A stretch of DNA of 64,000 nt from Xestospongia bergquistia (taxonomy: Eukaryota; Porifera; Demospongiae; Haplosclerida; Petrosiidae), in NCBI GenBank assembly GCA_963965975.1, contig OZ014413.1:6145501-6209500 (forward strand). The letters run 5' to 3'. Below the pieces are notes generated by a model that saw nothing but the letters and a program-made list of their open reading frames with translations, was not told where the DNA came from and did no database searches. Below are positions 22,982 through 33,914 of this stretch, one piece after another; within the stretch, counting starts at the first letter, position 1, and each line of letters opens with the position of its first letter. The position numbers and the translations under genes were made by a program.

Positions 22982-23473
22982 TTAGTCATTTAATGCAAAT
23001 CTTTCAAACACAACTATTCGTTCCTCAGTTCATGTATTGTTAACTGTTGTACTTTTCTCATTTTCAAAACTATTGCTAGCAATTTTCGATATGTTTACCT
23101 CAATTAAGCAAAATTCATGACAAAGAAACTCTCCAATCATTCTGTGTACATTGTTATGAAGGTCCATTTTGTGATAGTTGTAGTAGGCTTAATGAAGGTC
23201 AATACCTAAGTGTGGTATTTGGTTCAACAGAATGTAAATAATGAAGTAATTTGTGGTTGTTGACATTAGTTTTCTATGTAATGGCTAGTCCTCTCCTAAT
23301 TTACCTGTTATATACTCTCAAACTTACATTGACAACTGGTACACTCAATGGAATTATATTTTTGCTCATCTTGCAAATTGTGACGTCATACTTTTTTATA
23401 ATTAATCTTCGTCAAGAGCCATATTCAAAGTTTGTTTTATTTTATTTTATCTTATTTGTCTTATTCTTGCTCT
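22982..23473 (+). pseudogene. beta-helix membrane protein, C-terminal fragment
   Basis: Reads SSVHVLLTVVLFSFSKLLLA then FDMFTSI (a late TM region of the 25.8 kb gene). It then jumps back to the earlier Cys-rich block (EGPFCDSCSRLNEGQYLSVV, FGSTECK) and the first helices (LLTLVFYVMASPLLIYLLYT, TTGTLNGIIF). The order late-then-early is that expected at a tandem-duplication junction. Stops are present after ECK. Confidence 0.6.
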
Positions 23474-23880
23474 GATAAACACAACAATAATTGCTATTTA
23501 TAATTTTGAGAATGATAGATGTACAACAGTAACCAGTACTTGAACTTGGTAGTTAAGCTAATCTGTTAGAAAGCTTGAGAGACAAGTGACTGAGAATAAT
23601 TAGGACAACAACTGTTGTCAATAAATAAAATAGAAATAATAAACTGAGACCAATTTTCTATAACTCTGTCATTCCATCATAAAAACATAGAGGAAAACCA
23701 AGATTTAGATTCAATGTTGACAAAAAAACAAGACAAACTTTGTGTATGGCTCTTGACAAAGATTAATTATAAAAACTATGACATCATAATTTGCGAGATG
23801 AACATAGAATATAATTCCATTGAGTGTTCCAATTGTCAATGTAAGTCTAAGAGTATATAACAGGTAAATTAGGGAGGACT
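23474..23880 (-). pseudogene. inverted beta-helix membrane-protein fragment
   Basis: On the minus strand it encodes the stretch from TTGTLNGIIF-type helices through the LGFPLCFYDGMTEL-type loop to the VQVLVTV-type helix of the 25.8 kb protein, with frameshifts. It is antisense to its left neighbour, and 23290-23448 pairs with 23719-23879 as a long inverted repeat. Confidence 0.6.
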
Positions 23881-24970
23881 ATATTTGCTTAACTACCCAG
23901 TTCAAGTACTGGTTGCTGTTTTACATCTCATATTCTCAAAATTATTAATAGCAATTATTGTTGTGTTTATCAGAGCAAGAATCTATTATGATTCAGAGAG
24001 TAGTTACAAATTAAAGTTTGGTATTGAAATAGATCAATAGAATAATTATAGTGGTGAATCACTTCTCATACATTGCTAAATCTGTTTTAAGTTATTCCCA
24101 ACAGTCTAACAATGATTGATTTTAGAAAATCTGAAAGATCAACTTGGATTTGTGCAATTATTAAATTATATCTACCTTTACTTTCAATATAATTTATTGC
24201 AAAAGATAACAAAAGCAACTACAACATCAATACTTAAGGAGTTAGTTCATATGTTATTTTGTTCAATCAAACTCATTTTAAAATGCTCTTTTTCAATTTT
24301 CAATATGTTTACCTCAATTAGCAAGACTAGTGACAAATCTCTAATCACTCTGTACATTGTTCTGAAGGTCCATTTTGTGATAGTTGTAATAAATAGGCTT
24401 AATGAAGGTCAAAACCGAAGTGTGGTATTTGTTTCAACAGAATGTAAACTATGAAGTAATTGGTGGTTGACATTAGTCCTGTATGCAATTGCAGGTCCCC
24501 TCCTCTTTACCTGTTATATACTCTTAGACTTACATATATTCTATGCTCATCTTGCAAATTATGATGTCATAGTTTCTTATCATTAATCTTTATCAAGACC
24601 ATACTCAAAGTTTGTCTTATTTTTTTGTCAGCATTGAATCTGAATCTTGGTTTTCCTCAATGTTTTTATGATGGAAATGTTAGTTATGGAAAGTTGGTCT
24701 CAGTTTATTAGTTCCAATTTATATGTTGACAATAGTTGTCATCCTTATTATTTTCAGTCTCTTGTCTCTCAGGCTTTCTAACTGATTAGCTTAACCACCC
24801 AGTTCAAGTACTGGTTACTGTTGTACATCTCTCATTCTCAATACTATTAGTGGCAATTACTGACATATTTACCTCAGCAAGAATCTATTATTATTCAGAT
24901 AGTAGTTACAAAGTTTGCTATTGGGATGGGTCAATAGAATATGATGGTGAATCACTTCTCATGCATTTAA
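23881..24970 (+). pseudogene. rearranged copies of the 25.8 kb gene, unit A
   Basis: 23885-24060 is a late-TM piece (YPVQVLVAVLHLIFSKLL..). 24091 onward is tandem unit A: promoter-proximal sequence of the 25.8 kb gene (GTTATTCCCAACAGTCTAAC to ACTCATTTTAAAATGCTCTT) joined to FNMFTSISKTSDKSLITL, then degraded C-terminal membrane codons. The N-terminal beta-helix is deleted. Several stops. Confidence 0.55.
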
Positions 24971-25658
24971 GTTATTCCCAACAGTCTAACAATGATTGGC
25001 TTTGGAAAATCTGAAAGATTAACTTGCATTTGTGCAATTATTAAATTATATCTACATTTACTTTCAATATAATTTATTGCAAAAGATAACAAAAGCAACT
25101 ACAACATCAATACTTAAGGAGTTAGTTAATATGTTATTTAGTTCAATCAAACTCATTTTAAAATGCTCTTTTTCAATTTTCAACATGTTTACCTCAATTA
25201 GCAAGACTAGTGACAAATCTTTAATCACTTTGTGTACATTGTTCTGAAGGTCCATTTTGTGATAGTTGTAGTAAATAGGCTTAATGAAGGTCAAAACCTA
25301 AGTGTGGTATTTGTTTCAACAGAATGTAAACCATGAAGTAATTGGTGGTTGACATTAGTCCTGTATACAATAGCTGGTCCCCTCCTCTTTACTTGTTATA
25401 TACTCTTAGACTTATGTATATTCTATGCTCATCTTGCAAATTGTGACGTCATAGTTTCTTATCATTAATCTTTATCAAGACCATACTCAAAGTTTGTCTT
25501 ATTTTTTTGTCAACATAGCATCTGAATCTGGTTTTCCTCTATATTTTTTTATGATGAGAATGATAGTTATGGAAGTTGGTCTCAGTTTATTAGTCCCAAT
25601 TTATATGTTGACGATGGGTCAATAAAATATAGTGGTGAATCAATTCTCATGCATTTAA
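24971..25658 (+). pseudogene. rearranged copy of the 25.8 kb gene, unit B
   Basis: Direct tandem repeat of unit A with the same promoter-to-FNMFTSISKTSDKSLITL junction, so the deletion predates this duplication. It is about 190 bp shorter than A because the late-TM part is missing. The third promoter copy (25659-25850) belongs to the intact gene. Confidence 0.55.
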
Positions 25659-25850
25659 GTTATTCCCAACAGTCTAACAGTGATTGGTTTTGGAAAATCT
25701 GAAAGATTAATTTGCATTAGTGCAATTATTAAATTATATCTACATTTACTTTCAATATAATTTATTGCAAAAGATAACAAAAACAACGACAACCTCAATA
25801 CTTAAGGAGTTAGTTCATATGTTATTTAGTTCAATCAAACTCATTTTAAA
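25659..25850 (+). promoter_or_regulatory. promoter-proximal region of the intact beta-helix gene (third tandem copy)
   Basis: It lies directly upstream of the ATG at 25851 and matches 24091-24290 and 24971-25165 almost base for base, including ACTTAAGGAGTTAGTT. I see no clear TATA box. Transcription start is not visible from sequence. Confidence 0.4.
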
Positions 25851-28800
25851 ATGCTCTTACTGTCAGCTATCTCGATATTTCTTTTTCTAGTAAATTGTTT
25901 TGAAACATATCATGTTAACTCATCATCAGATTTAGAGAAGTACCTGTGTGATATAACATGGTCCTCTCAACACCTTGTTTTATCATTAAACAGCTCTGTT
26001 AATTTTACTCTCTTGCATGGTATCTTTTGTCAAGTGACAAGTAACCAAACTAGTAAGATTGACATACACAGTGATTCTCACACAAAATGGGCAACTATAA
26101 CATGTCTTCATAATGATACATCGGAGATTCCTTCACAGTCTAGAAGAGGTCTGGTATTCTTTAACACTATAGTGACTCTGCAGCGATTGATATTTAAGGA
26201 TTGTGGTACATATCTCTCTACTATAGAAGATGCTACAATCACTGACTACCTCAATAGTTCATCTCTATATTACACTTCATCTCATGCTGCTGCCTTAGTC
26301 TTTGTTCATTGTCAGGTAAATATAACACGAGTTAAAATCTACTACTCATATGGGTTTGCTATGATTGGTGTAAATCTGAATGATTCTTCTCTCAGTGAAG
26401 TTAATATATCATATTCAACCCTTAGTACTAACCTATATCATCATACTGAAGACAAAAGAAGGACAATTGGTTGTGGTGCTCTTCTACATTTTCTTGATCA
26501 TCAACTAATGATGTATCCTACATATATTAATGTCAACTATGTATATCTTAAAAATAACTTTGATTTGCACGAAGGGTATCCCTATATCACTGAGTTCTCT
26601 AATAATTACTCGAATATTGTTAATGCTGCTGGTCTGACTGTACTTTATACTCAAAAAACATATTTTGCCAGTGTTACTATTAATAATACAGAATTTACAT
26701 CTAATGTGGGAAGTTATAATTCACCAGGTGGTCTGCTGGTTCTTCATTACAACAGTTCTCTTAACACAAGCACAATTGTTAATAACTCTCTTTTTTCTGA
26801 TAATGCTAATGGTCCTAAGTCATTTTTACATGGAGCAGCTCTTGCTTTATATTGGACTAAAGTAACATATTTATCCATGACACAACCCCAATTATTGTTA
26901 ATTCAAAATACAAACTTTTATAATCACACAGGACATGGTCATAATTGTTCATCTACTGGTGCAATATATGTTGGTGTAGCCGAATTTGACAAGACTGTTA
27001 AAATAGATATTCTTTTTAAAAATTGCAGCTTTCAAAATAACTCAGTAGAGAAAACTGGAGCTTGTCTTTTTACGTCTGTCTTTGATAATGCTAAGAAGTT
27101 TGCAACCATGTCCGTTGTTCTTGAAAACATATATGCAAGGAATAACTCTCAAACTTTAGCATTTAAGCCTGTATCAACTGCAGGAATCTTCTCATTTAGT
27201 AGCGTAGCAAACGTGTCTATTACTGGAACGTCAAACTTCACTAACAACTATGGATCTGTGATTGATGCTTTCAGCTCCAATGTTTATCTGTCAAAACATG
27301 CCAATGTGACTTTTAGCAACAATGTTGGATCCAGTGGTGCTGCTATTAGATTACTAGGTAATGGATATCTTTATTTTATTGGAGGAACTGTAGTTAACTT
27401 TATTAATAATCAAGCTCAGGAATTTGGTGGAGCAATATATGCAAATTCTGGTATAAGAAATAGCTTATTACTAACAGAACAATGTATCATAAAAGTAATT
27501 AATATTGCTAAAGAAAAGAAAATTTATTTTACAAAAAATATAGCTACCTATGCTGGTAATTCAATATACGCCTATCCACTCTTTTCCTGCCGATTCCAGC
27601 CAAAAATTTCAAATAATACAGCATTGCTAGAATTTTACGAGAACCACTTTCATTTCATTGGAAACAAGAAAGTGAATAAATTGCACACTATATCAACTTC
27701 AGCTTCAAAACTAACTTTGTGTTATCCTAATGGTACACACAGAAATTCCATTAAATCATTTAATACCTATTCAGGTCAGAGGATTAAGTTCTATATGGCA
27801 TCTATTGATGCTGTAAAGAGAACTGTCTACTCAGCTGTTAAAATCACTGTTACTAAAAATAGAAAGATTTTAGAACTGCATAACAACCAAGAACAAATAC
27901 TTAATGAAGGTAATAGTTGTACCTCATTTGAACTTAAAATATATAGCAAAGTTTCTAACACCACTGAAGGAAAGTTAGTATTTTCTATACCCAGTTTCCC
28001 AGCTGCTCTAATTGTCAATGTTACAGTACAACGTTGTCCTTTAGGTTTTGTTTGGTACAATAAAAGACAACAATGTGTTTGCTCATCAGCTTTTTATAAC
28101 GAAGACTTTTATTTGTTTTATGATTATAAGGCCGATTGTGACATTGATTACCTGTCAATGGAAAGACCAGGTTTTTCTGCTATTACCTGGGCTGGTTATA
28201 TGAATACATCTGCACGTTTTGGTGTCTCAATGCCATGTCCAATTGGTTATTGTAATCCTAATGGAGATTTTTTTTGCAGTTCTTCAACCAACAATATTAC
28301 AATATCAACTAGTAAGACTTGTGACAAAGGAACTCTCCAATCACTCTGTTTACATCATCGTGAAGGTCCATTGTGTGGTAGTTGTAGTAGGCTTAAAGAA
28401 GGTCAAAAACTAAGTGTGGTGTTTGGTTCTACAGAATGTAAACAATGTAGTAATTGGTGGTTGTTGACATTAGTCCTCTATGTAATAGCTGGTCCCCTCC
28501 TCATTTACTTGTTATATACTCTCAAACTTACATTGGCAACTGGTACACTCAACGGAATTATATTTTATGCTCATATAGCTAATTGTGGCATCACAGATCT
28601 ATTATTATTTAATGTTCATCAAAAGGCATACTCAAAGTTTAGTCTTATTTTTTTGTCTACGTTGAATCTGAATCTTGGTTTTTCTCTGTGTTTTTATGAT
28701 GGGATGACAGAGTTATGGAAAGCTGGTCTCAGTTTATTATTTCCACTTTATATGCTAGCAATAGTTGTTGTCCTTATTATCCTCAGTCATTTTTCTCTCA

Positions 28801-29627
28801 AGCTTTCTAACAGAATAGCTCATTCTTCAGTTCAAGTACTGGTTACTGTTATACATCTCTCATTCTCAAAACTATTACTAGCAATTATTGATGTGTTTAT
28901 CTCAGCAAGAATCTACTATGATTCAAATAGTAGTTACAAAGTTTGGTATTGGGATGGGTCAATAGAATATGGTAGTGGATCACATCTTATTCTAATGATC
29001 ATTACATTTGCAATTGTCACGTCTTTCTTGTTACCTTATGTCCTTGTTCTCCTATTTGCTAGAAAAATACGACGCACTAGCATAAACAAATACATTCGGC
29101 CTCTGCAAGAAGCTATCCATGCTCCATATAAGGAAGGGAAAGAGTGCTGGTTTGTGGCTCGACTGGTTTTCTTCATTGGAATATGTGCCATATATGTATC
29201 AATGAGAACTAGCTCCATTTTTAAAATATATGTTATATCAACTCCCTTGTTAGTTTTTCTACTGCTCTTACATGTTTACTTCAAACCATATAAGAATAAA
29301 GTGATATACTACCTTGACTGTTGGCTTATATTTAACATTGTTATAATATACACAACAACTTGGTTTTTCCTTATGGAACAAAAATATCAAGCTATTGCAA
29401 AGTTTGTGTCTGTTATGGTCTTTTTAGTGTTCCTTACATTCTTAGCAACATTGTTGTATCATATTCTACTGGTAACTGGCAAGATGTATTCAATAACAGT
29501 AATATTTCAATTGATGCAACACAAGTATAAGCAGAAAATGCTTTCACACAAACCATTAAAGACAGCTGTTGGCTCATTTTACAATTCATGTGAATACAGA
29601 GAACCTTTATTAAGTTCTAGTAACTAA
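25851..29627 (+). CDS. secreted-entry, beta-helix ectodomain, multi-pass membrane protein (intact)
   Basis: An uninterrupted, intronless 1258-codon frame. Residues 1-20 form a signal peptide (MLLLSAISIFLFLVNC). Residues about 25-760 are Asn/Ser/Thr-rich with many NxS/T sites and repeated SNNVGSSGAAI and EFGGAIYANS motifs (near 490 and 525), typical of right-handed parallel beta-helix or Pmp-like repeats. Residues 725-870 are Cys-rich (CPLGFVWY, HREGPLCGSCSRL, GSTECKQC). From WWLLTLVLYVIAGPLLIYLL (about 868) come some eight helices to about 1220, then a cytosolic tail ending YNSCEYREPLLSSSN. The last motif is conserved in the paralogue at 51.7 kb (YREPMLSPS). Likely a plasma-membrane protein with an extracellular recognition-type domain; ligand and signalling are unknown. 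Large families with this architecture are known to me from sponges and protists. Confidence 0.85.
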   Translation: MLLLSAISIFLFLVNCFETYHVNSSSDLEKYLCDITWSSQHLVLSLNSSVNFTLLHGIFCQVTSNQTSKIDIHSDSHTKWATITCLHNDTSEIPSQSRRGLVFFNTIVTLQRLIFKDCGTYLSTIEDATITDYLNSSSLYYTSSHAAALVFVHCQVNITRVKIYYSYGFAMIGVNLNDSSLSEVNISYSTLSTNLYHHTEDKRRTIGCGALLHFLDHQLMMYPTYINVNYVYLKNNFDLHEGYPYITEFSNNYSNIVNAAGLTVLYTQKTYFASVTINNTEFTSNVGSYNSPGGLLVLHYNSSLNTSTIVNNSLFSDNANGPKSFLHGAALALYWTKVTYLSMTQPQLLLIQNTNFYNHTGHGHNCSSTGAIYVGVAEFDKTVKIDILFKNCSFQNNSVEKTGACLFTSVFDNAKKFATMSVVLENIYARNNSQTLAFKPVSTAGIFSFSSVANVSITGTSNFTNNYGSVIDAFSSNVYLSKHANVTFSNNVGSSGAAIRLLGNGYLYFIGGTVVNFINNQAQEFGGAIYANSGIRNSLLLTEQCIIKVINIAKEKKIYFTKNIATYAGNSIYAYPLFSCRFQPKISNNTALLEFYENHFHFIGNKKVNKLHTISTSASKLTLCYPNGTHRNSIKSFNTYSGQRIKFYMASIDAVKRTVYSAVKITVTKNRKILELHNNQEQILNEGNSCTSFELKIYSKVSNTTEGKLVFSIPSFPAALIVNVTVQRCPLGFVWYNKRQQCVCSSAFYNEDFYLFYDYKADCDIDYLSMERPGFSAITWAGYMNTSARFGVSMPCPIGYCNPNGDFFCSSSTNNITISTSKTCDKGTLQSLCLHHREGPLCGSCSRLKEGQKLSVVFGSTECKQCSNWWLLTLVLYVIAGPLLIYLLYTLKLTLATGTLNGIIFYAHIANCGITDLLLFNVHQKAYSKFSLIFLSTLNLNLGFSLCFYDGMTELWKAGLSLLFPLYMLAIVVVLIILSHFSLKLSNRIAHSSVQVLVTVIHLSFSKLLLAIIDVFISARIYYDSNSSYKVWYWDGSIEYGSGSHLILMIITFAIVTSFLLPYVLVLLFARKIRRTSINKYIRPLQEAIHAPYKEGKECWFVARLVFFIGICAIYVSMRTSSIFKIYVISTPLLVFLLLLHVYFKPYKNKVIYYLDCWLIFNIVIIYTTTWFFLMEQKYQAIAKFVSVMVFLVFLTFLATLLYHILLVTGKMYSITVIFQLMQHKYKQKMLSHKPLKTAVGSFYNSCEYREPLLSSSN

Positions 29628-29671
29628 TGCAAACAAACAATTTTATTATTAAGTATTTGTTATTTAAAACA

Positions 29672-29677
29672 AATAAA
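29672..29677 (+). terminator. polyadenylation signal AATAAA
   Basis: AATAAA lies 45 bases after the TAA of the 1258-codon gene, a plausible cleavage signal. Confidence 0.5.
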
Positions 29678-29679
29678 TG

Positions 29680-30740
29680 TATCATTATTAAAAATTAATT
29701 TGATATACTAAAATTGTACTGTAAATACACTGAAGTTTCTTTATTTTTAATTCTCTTTTGATTGAGGTCAGGCTCTGTTAAATAAAATTTAATGTTTTTT
29801 CTATTATTGGCATGATAACGTCCAATGCTAACCACATCAAACAATTAATGATGTGATCGTGTGATCGGTTGTTATAACCACATATTAACTCTTAACATTA
29901 TTTGTTGACTGGGAATATATAGCATTGATAATCGAGGACATATAATAATGAATTGTATAGCTTAGATTTCATTTAAACTGTAACAAAGATAACAAAAACT
30001 TCAGGCAAGCTTCCCTACAATTGACTAGATCAGTTAAATAATTATATAATTTTTGTACCAACAAAATAATTGTTTTAGCACTATTTAGAAATAATATATT
30101 ATATGATACACTTCTTCTATTCAAGACATTAGAAGTTCTTAACCATATCACTATAAATTTTAACTGGCTGCATTTATATGTGTAGTTCATATCAGTTATG
30201 AACTACACATACATATTCAGGTCCTAGAGATTGATGGAAAGTCATATTTGGTCCTCTTATTAATGCAAAGAATGATTTAGGAAATAATTGAAGAAGAATT
30301 GAATTACTATTATTCAGTTTTATCATTTGGACTTCTTATGCTCCAGAAAAAAAATATAATTATTCTTGGAAGCACAAAAAACTTCACACACTAATAATGA
30401 TGGGAAGCTAACAATTACCTTCCATACTATCTCTGGTATTATGTCTGTTGATTCAACTATTAAACTATAAGATAAACTACAAAAATTTTGTACTAAAGTG
30501 GTACTGGCAACAAGCATGTCACTAACAACAATCATAATTTCAACAAATTTCATTGAAAACTATTAATATGTCTTATTTGTTGTAATTAGACTTCATTATT
30601 TCTCCTATCTTCTTCGTATATTAGGTGCAAATTGGACGAGATATAAATCATACTTGTTGGATTCTTTATTGCAATGATTACGTTATAAATTTTATACTTT
30701 GTACATTTAAATGGATTGCTGTAGTTTGTATTCTTCAGTT
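29680..30740. other. no gene; one perfect hairpin
   Basis: At 30177-30211 is a perfect 15-bp inverted repeat (TATGTGTAGTTCATA / TATGAACTACACATA) with a 5-base loop. The remainder is AT-rich, with short unsupported frames (29969-30190 and 30323-30553, minus). Confidence 0.4.
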
Positions 30741-30744
30741 GCAG

Positions 30745-31350
30745 CTTTTCTATTCTTTTTTAGATATGGTCTTCTTGGAGCTACTGTGATCTAATTTGTT
30801 ACTGATCAATTTAAATTTACAACATCTCAAGAGTTAAATAGTTTTGTTTATTTTTTTGGTATGAACTCTTATATCTTTGGTTCTGTTGTACTTATTGTCA
30901 TGATTGTAGTCTTGTCTTTTGTTCCTTCGATAATCAATTGGTTATTGAGCCAGTACAGTACAACAATCTTATCAAACTAATCTGGAGAGCAATGAGGAAT
31001 GTTGTAACTCACAAACAAGGAATGAGACCAAGTGCCTTTACATATGGAAAGGTTCCACCATCCAGACTAGACCTAGATAAAAAAGTTATGGAGCATTTGG
31101 CACTGTAAAAGTAGAGGATACCAAAAAATTTTTATAATATACTTAGTATTGTTTTAGGGACCTTTGGATATGAATTTCCTGACACTAATCCAAAATTTCT
31201 AACAAATACTTATTTTATGGAAAAAAGATGGTCCAAATATTTTTATAGGAAATCTGCTGCTGACAATCCACTGGCAGTTCGGTATCTTTTTATTGTATTT
31301 GCTCTTCCTTTCTATCAATTTACAATATTTCTTTTCTACTTTCACTGAAT
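30745..31350 (+). pseudogene. divergent POT/MFS-like relic
   Basis: Decayed helices (FVYFFGMNSYIFGSVVLIVM) are followed by a loop NLIKLIWRAMRNVVTHKQGM, PSAFTYGKVPPSRLDLDKK and YGAFGTVKVEDTKK. It aligns with IAKVLNYARKNKYPRN, RSALTYWEEKYPSRLDLGK and YGGPFTEEQVENV of the other copies. One frameshift occurs after LDLDKK and stops lie upstream. A further exon-like block after an acceptor at about 31158 (FGYEFPDTNPKFLTNTYFME..) ends in helix-like codons. A distant family member, dead as read. Confidence 0.45.
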
Positions 31351-32782
31351 GCTCATCATGTTGAGAATTATATGGATCATAAAAGTGGCACTGCTAATGA
31401 AGTCAATAATGACAAGTTTGATTATGAAATTAAATTAGATTACATAAATGGATTTTACTAAATTAAGAACACTTCATTCACTATCTTCAATACTACACCA
31501 AATGATGACATTACATTAGTAAATATGACATTAGTAAATATAACCACACCCACCCTGACTTTATTCTAGAGGTCAGCACAAATATTACTTTATGTATTAT
31601 TCAAGAAGTGATATTTTTCATGTTCACTGCCTTTATGTCTTCCACTTGCAATACCCAAGATCTGTGAAGCATACTTCATTTTTATTCAAGATTATGTTTT
31701 CTCATACCCTGACTCACTAAGAAGACCTTAGGCTATCGCAACAAAGATTAAGCACAATTGAGCATTCTGAAGCAACATCAGCTACATCATCATTCATCTA
31801 TAAGAATAAAATTTCAGTAAGCATCATAAAGAACAATACTTTTAAATAATTCAAATTTACAAACTTACCTTTTGTTCCTCATAAAAATACGAAATATTGT
31901 TAATCACACCTTTTTTAGGAAACAAATGGCAAAATAGTGCTATGGCAGTTTTAGCATTACAATCTATATCACCCTTAAATTAAAAGTAATATAATTCAAT
32001 TAACAGTCACTTACTACCTTGATATTCAGCCTCAACTCTTTTTAAAAATCCTATAGCTTTACCTTTCAACAAATTTCCATATACTATTATAGCAGGAACC
32101 CTTTTTATTGATCCAATTTTGCAAACTAGTTTTAAACACATCTATTTTGTCAAGAATAAGGTCCATCTTATTTATAATCTAGAAATGTAAAAAAAAATGT
32201 AAAAGTGAAAACAATGTCAACTAACCACATAGAGAATTTTCAATTCTGGAAATTTCTCAATCAGAGCAGAAGCAGTAATTTCCACAGATTCGTTTAAAAA
32301 TTTCTCCACGTGTATACATAAATGTTTGTTTGCATAAAGAAATAATTATTTCTTTTTGTGGTTTTTCCATTTCTACCTCTTTATATAGAGCAGATTTATT
32401 ACAAGATAATATAATACTCCATTTACACTACACATTAACCCTATGCTAATTTTAGCCTGGGCTTAAGTTAGCACCTATTGGGCACTGTTTACACTTGATT
32501 AAAGTTAACCATTCCAAGCATGATGCACGTATGTATGTGGGGGTGTGACTAGAGGTGTGGTAAACTTTATAGCAGATGGAAATGAAATGTATTGGGCTAC
32601 TTATATTTATGAAATTTATAAGAAGATAATATGTTATAAGAAAGAAATTACTACCAGGAAGGTACAATGCAATGCTGTAAAGCTTTTTCGTGCCAGGCAG
32701 AGCAGGTAAAAGATGTTGCTGTTTGTTTTTGGTAGTAAGCTGTCTGGTTACATCTATGAGTATAAAATGAGCTATTTGGATT

Positions 32783-33820
32783 AAAAAGAGAAACTCTTAC
32801 TTTTGGGATTATATTGTTAATCGAACATTCTCTGACAGAGACTGGTATGAAAACTTTCGAGTGAGTAAACAAACTTTTAATTATCTTTGTTGCAAGTTAA
32901 AACCATTTATTGAATGAAAAAATACACAACTGAGTTGTGCTATTGCTATTGGTGTTAAGAGTTGCTGTTACTTTGTTGTGTCTAGCAACATCAACAGATT
33001 ATAGAACACTGCCTGGGTCACTTTTTTGGAATTTCAAAAGCATCAGTTTGCCTATTAGTATGGGAAGTATGTAGAGCTAATGTTGACAACTTAATGAAGG
33101 ACTATATCAAGATTCCAAGTGGCAATGAATTACAAGCAATGATATCATGTTAAAGAAACGTAGTAAAGCATTGGATGGCTCACACATACCTATGTCTCCT
33201 CCAGTAGAACATCACACAGATTACTATAACAGAAATGGTTTTATTCTTTTGTACCACAAGGTTTAGTTGATCATCGCTACTGTTTTATTGATGTACACAC
33301 AGGGTAGCCAGGCAGTGTGCATGATGCTATGATATTTTCTTAATCGTCATTGTACAAGGAAGGAACAGCTGGCACATTATATCCGAATTGGACAACTGCC
33401 ATTCCTGGTGAATTAGTACCAATCGTTACTTTAGGTGACTCTGCCTATCCATTGTTAAACTGGTTTATGAAACTATTCTCACACAAAGAAGCACTTACTA
33501 ATAGACAGAAGTTTAATTACCATTTAAGTATGGCAAGAGTTGTTTCTGAGAATTCAGTTGCTTGGCTTAAAGGGCAATGGGAATGCCTTTCAAAACGCAT
33601 TGACATGGCACCAGAACGTATTCCTGTACTGATAATTCCTTGTTGTATTTTACACAATATGTGTGATATACATGGTGATGAATTTGATTCTAACTGGTTC
33701 GTTGAAAATGCTACTGTGTTTGATGATGATGAACCCAGGCCTACCAGTACTACTGCCCAAGCATTACCTTCAGCAACAAACACACGTGATGCATTGGTGA
33801 AATATTTTGAACAATTGTAA
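32783..33820 (+). pseudogene. Harbinger DDE transposase (DDE_Tnp_4 type), broken
   Basis: In several frames it reads FSDRDWYENFRVSKQTFNYL, RVAVTLLCLATSTDYRTLPG, FGISKASVCLLVWEVCRANV, ALDGSHIPMSPP (first Asp), YCFIDVHTG*PGSVHDAMIF (second Asp; TAG replaces Trp), then an intact 156-codon frame from 33350 with GDSAYPLLNWFMK and ARVVSENSVAWLKGQWECL (likely catalytic Glu) and IPCCILHNMCD. This is the cut-and-paste integrase-like fold of PIF/Harbinger elements. At least three frame changes and two stops make it inactive. Confidence 0.75.
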
Positions 33821-33914
33821 TCATAAATTTAAAGTTCACCATGGCTTTAAGCCATTTTAAGCTGACTAATAATCATGTGTGTTATGTGAATTGGTAACAG
33901 TGCTATGTCTGCCC

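Noticed and set aside
26665-29218. Secondary frames inside the 1258-codon gene
   Set aside because: Out-of-frame shadows of a long intact reading frame with a clear signal peptide and domains.
32440-32560. Harbinger left terminal inverted repeat
   Set aside because: No matching inverted partner was found between 33.8 and 35.0 kb, so no terminus is claimed.
33517-33783. 88-codon minus frame
   Set aside because: Antisense to the Harbinger transposase frame, which has catalytic motifs.
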